Source: Terriglobales bacterium (GTDB lineage: Bacteria > Acidobacteriota > Terriglobia > Terriglobales > Acidobacteriaceae). From it: a stretch of DNA of 64,000 nt. Below the pieces are notes generated by a model. That model had not been told where the DNA came from, did not search any database, and saw only the letters and a list, made by a program, of their open reading frames with translations. Location of the stretch: assembly GCA_035624455.1 (NCBI GenBank), contig DASPRM010000098.1, forward strand, positions 1-64,000. Direction: 5' to 3'. Every line of letters starts with the position of its first letter. Within the stretch, counting starts at the first letter, position 1. Below, piece after piece: positions 63,085-64,000 of this stretch. The position numbers and the translations under genes are program-made.

Positions 63085-63394
63085 TCCAGCAACTGCCACG
63101 GATCTCACGAAGCGCACGAATCACAAGAGATTTTTCGCAGTATTCCGAAGGGTTGAGCAAGAAGCCGGGCCCTTTCTTCAGGCATGTCCGGTGCAACCTT
63201 CCAGAATTGTTCTCGGCGCTTCATAGTTTCGTCGAGACGATTCCATCGTGCACAAACGGCCTCGTTCTAGCGCCACTCCTACAGGCTTTCTCCTAGATAG
63301 CGCTCCCGCCTGGGCAATTTTTCCGTTTGGGTGCATGGCTCTCATTCCTGGCCCTCAGGAATTCACATTCCTTTAATATTCGCGGTTTTTTGGG

Positions 63395-63426
63395 TGGCAT
63401 CGCGAGACTGCCGGTTGGCATCGCAA
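63395..63426 (+). promoter_or_regulatory. direct repeats upstream of pstS
   Basis: TGGCATCGCGA (63395-63405) and TGGCATCGCAA (63416-63426) are 21 bp apart, two helical turns, and end 37 bases before pstS. This is the spacing expected for tandem binding of a response regulator such as PhoB, although the sequence is not the E. coli Pho box. The rest of the 63085-63463 gap shows no gene; GCCACGGATCTCACGAAG at about 63097 resembles the end of the 30436 element. Confidence 0.35.
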
Positions 63427-63463
63427 ATCTGAACGAAACCTTTGTTGGCCAAAGGAGTATCGA

Positions 63464-64000
63464 ATGCGACGCAAACTAAACAAGGTGGCTGACCTGGCAT
63501 TGGCCATCGCATTATTGAGCTTGTTGATAGTGGCGGCGTGCAGTTCAGGATCGAAGTCACTGCCGAGCGCCTCTCAGATGAGCAGCAATTCCAATCAGGT
63601 CATTGGAGCGGGAAGCACGTTTATCTATCCCGTGATGACGCGGTGGATCAGCGATTTTCAGAGCTCCCACCAGGGAGTTCAGATCAACTATCAGTCGATC
63701 GGCAGCGGCGGCGGTATACAGCAATTGAAGAAAGGCGTGATCGATTTCGGCGCCTCCGATGCAGCTTTGAAGGATGATGAGCTGAAAGAAATGCCTCCGC
63801 TGGTGCAAATTCCCGAGAGTGCGGGGCCGGTTTGCATTACTTACAACCTGCCCAACGTGAAAGGCTCTCTCAAACTGAGTCCAGATACACTGGCGGGAAT
63901 TTATCTGGGGAAGATCAAGACCTGGCAGGATCCCGCGATCAAGAAGGACAATCCGGGTGTGGCATTGCCTGACAATGCCATCGTGGTGGCGCATCGCTCC
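63464..64000 (+). CDS. pstS: phosphate ABC transporter substrate-binding lipoprotein (5' part)
   Basis: The 179 codons inside the window begin with a lipoprotein signal (LALAIALLSLLIVAAC, lipobox VAAC) and then VIGAGSTFIYPVMTRWISDF, NYQSIGSGGGIQQLKKGVIDFGASD and a TWQDPAIKK segment, all canonical for PstS. It captures phosphate for the PstCAB importer, whose genes presumably follow outside the window. AAAGGAG six bases before ATG supports the start. Confidence 0.95.
   Translation, partial: MRRKLNKVADLALAIALLSLLIVAACSSGSKSLPSASQMSSNSNQVIGAGSTFIYPVMTRWISDFQSSHQGVQINYQSIGSGGGIQQLKKGVIDFGASDAALKDDELKEMPPLVQIPESAGPVCITYNLPNVKGSLKLSPDTLAGIYLGKIKTWQDPAIKKDNPGVALPDNAIVVAHRS

Overview
The window looks like a chromosomal segment of an Acidobacteriota (Terriglobia-type) genome. 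This is inferred from gene content and style: GC-rich housekeeping genes, class II (B12-dependent) ribonucleotide reductase, DUF4382-type lipoproteins, many secreted amidohydrolase/amidase/GH13 enzymes, and numerous short intergenic repeats. No 16S gene is present to confirm it. There are no tRNA or rRNA genes, CRISPR arrays, transposases or prophage genes.

Layout. 1-5,020 (+): translation cluster rplM-rpsI-rpsB-tsf, a strong terminator, then pyrH-frr. 5,000-16,400: mixed accessory genes: SnoaL-like protein, DHA2 efflux pump, PLP decarboxylase, small zinc-ribbon protein, DUF4382 lipoprotein, molybdopterin oxidoreductase, a HigBA toxin-antitoxin pair with a visible operator, and an SDR. 16,400-30,400: lipid acyltransferase/amidotransferase operon, secreted amidohydrolase, aspartate aminotransferase with coaD, secreted GH13 glucosidase, Tat-exported amidase, recA and a double-length ThyX-like protein. 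30,400-36,500: FabG-like reductase behind an inverted-repeat element, nrdJ with a NrdR box, and a 2OG-Fe(II) oxygenase. 36,500-43,180 (-): a complete, tightly overlapped histidine operon hisI-G-D-C-B-H-F-A. 43,200-47,200 (+): aminotransferase, small penicillin-binding transpeptidase and a SpoIID-peptidase fusion. 47,200-56,360 (-): fluoride riboswitch-crcB-DUF190, an ArnT-like glycosyltransferase, and a DUF1175/alpha-2-macroglobulin pair. 56,400-64,000: amidohydrolase, CPBP protease, glycosyltransferase/methyltransferase group, TPR protein and the start of pstS.

The most striking observation is the his operon leader. It carries an unannotated 21-codon leader peptide with an H-R-H-H-H-H run, followed by three mutually exclusive pairings (1:2, 2:3, 3:4) and an intrinsic terminator just before hisI. 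This is a textbook ribosome-stalling attenuator in what appears to be a non-proteobacterial genome, and its promoter spacing implies a nearly leaderless leader-peptide mRNA. Other items worth attention are a fluoride riboswitch with a good promoter, the ThyX-like pseudo-dimer with a split signature motif, a 34-residue insertion in HisF, the SpoIID-HExxH fusion, and at least two families of dispersed intergenic repeats.
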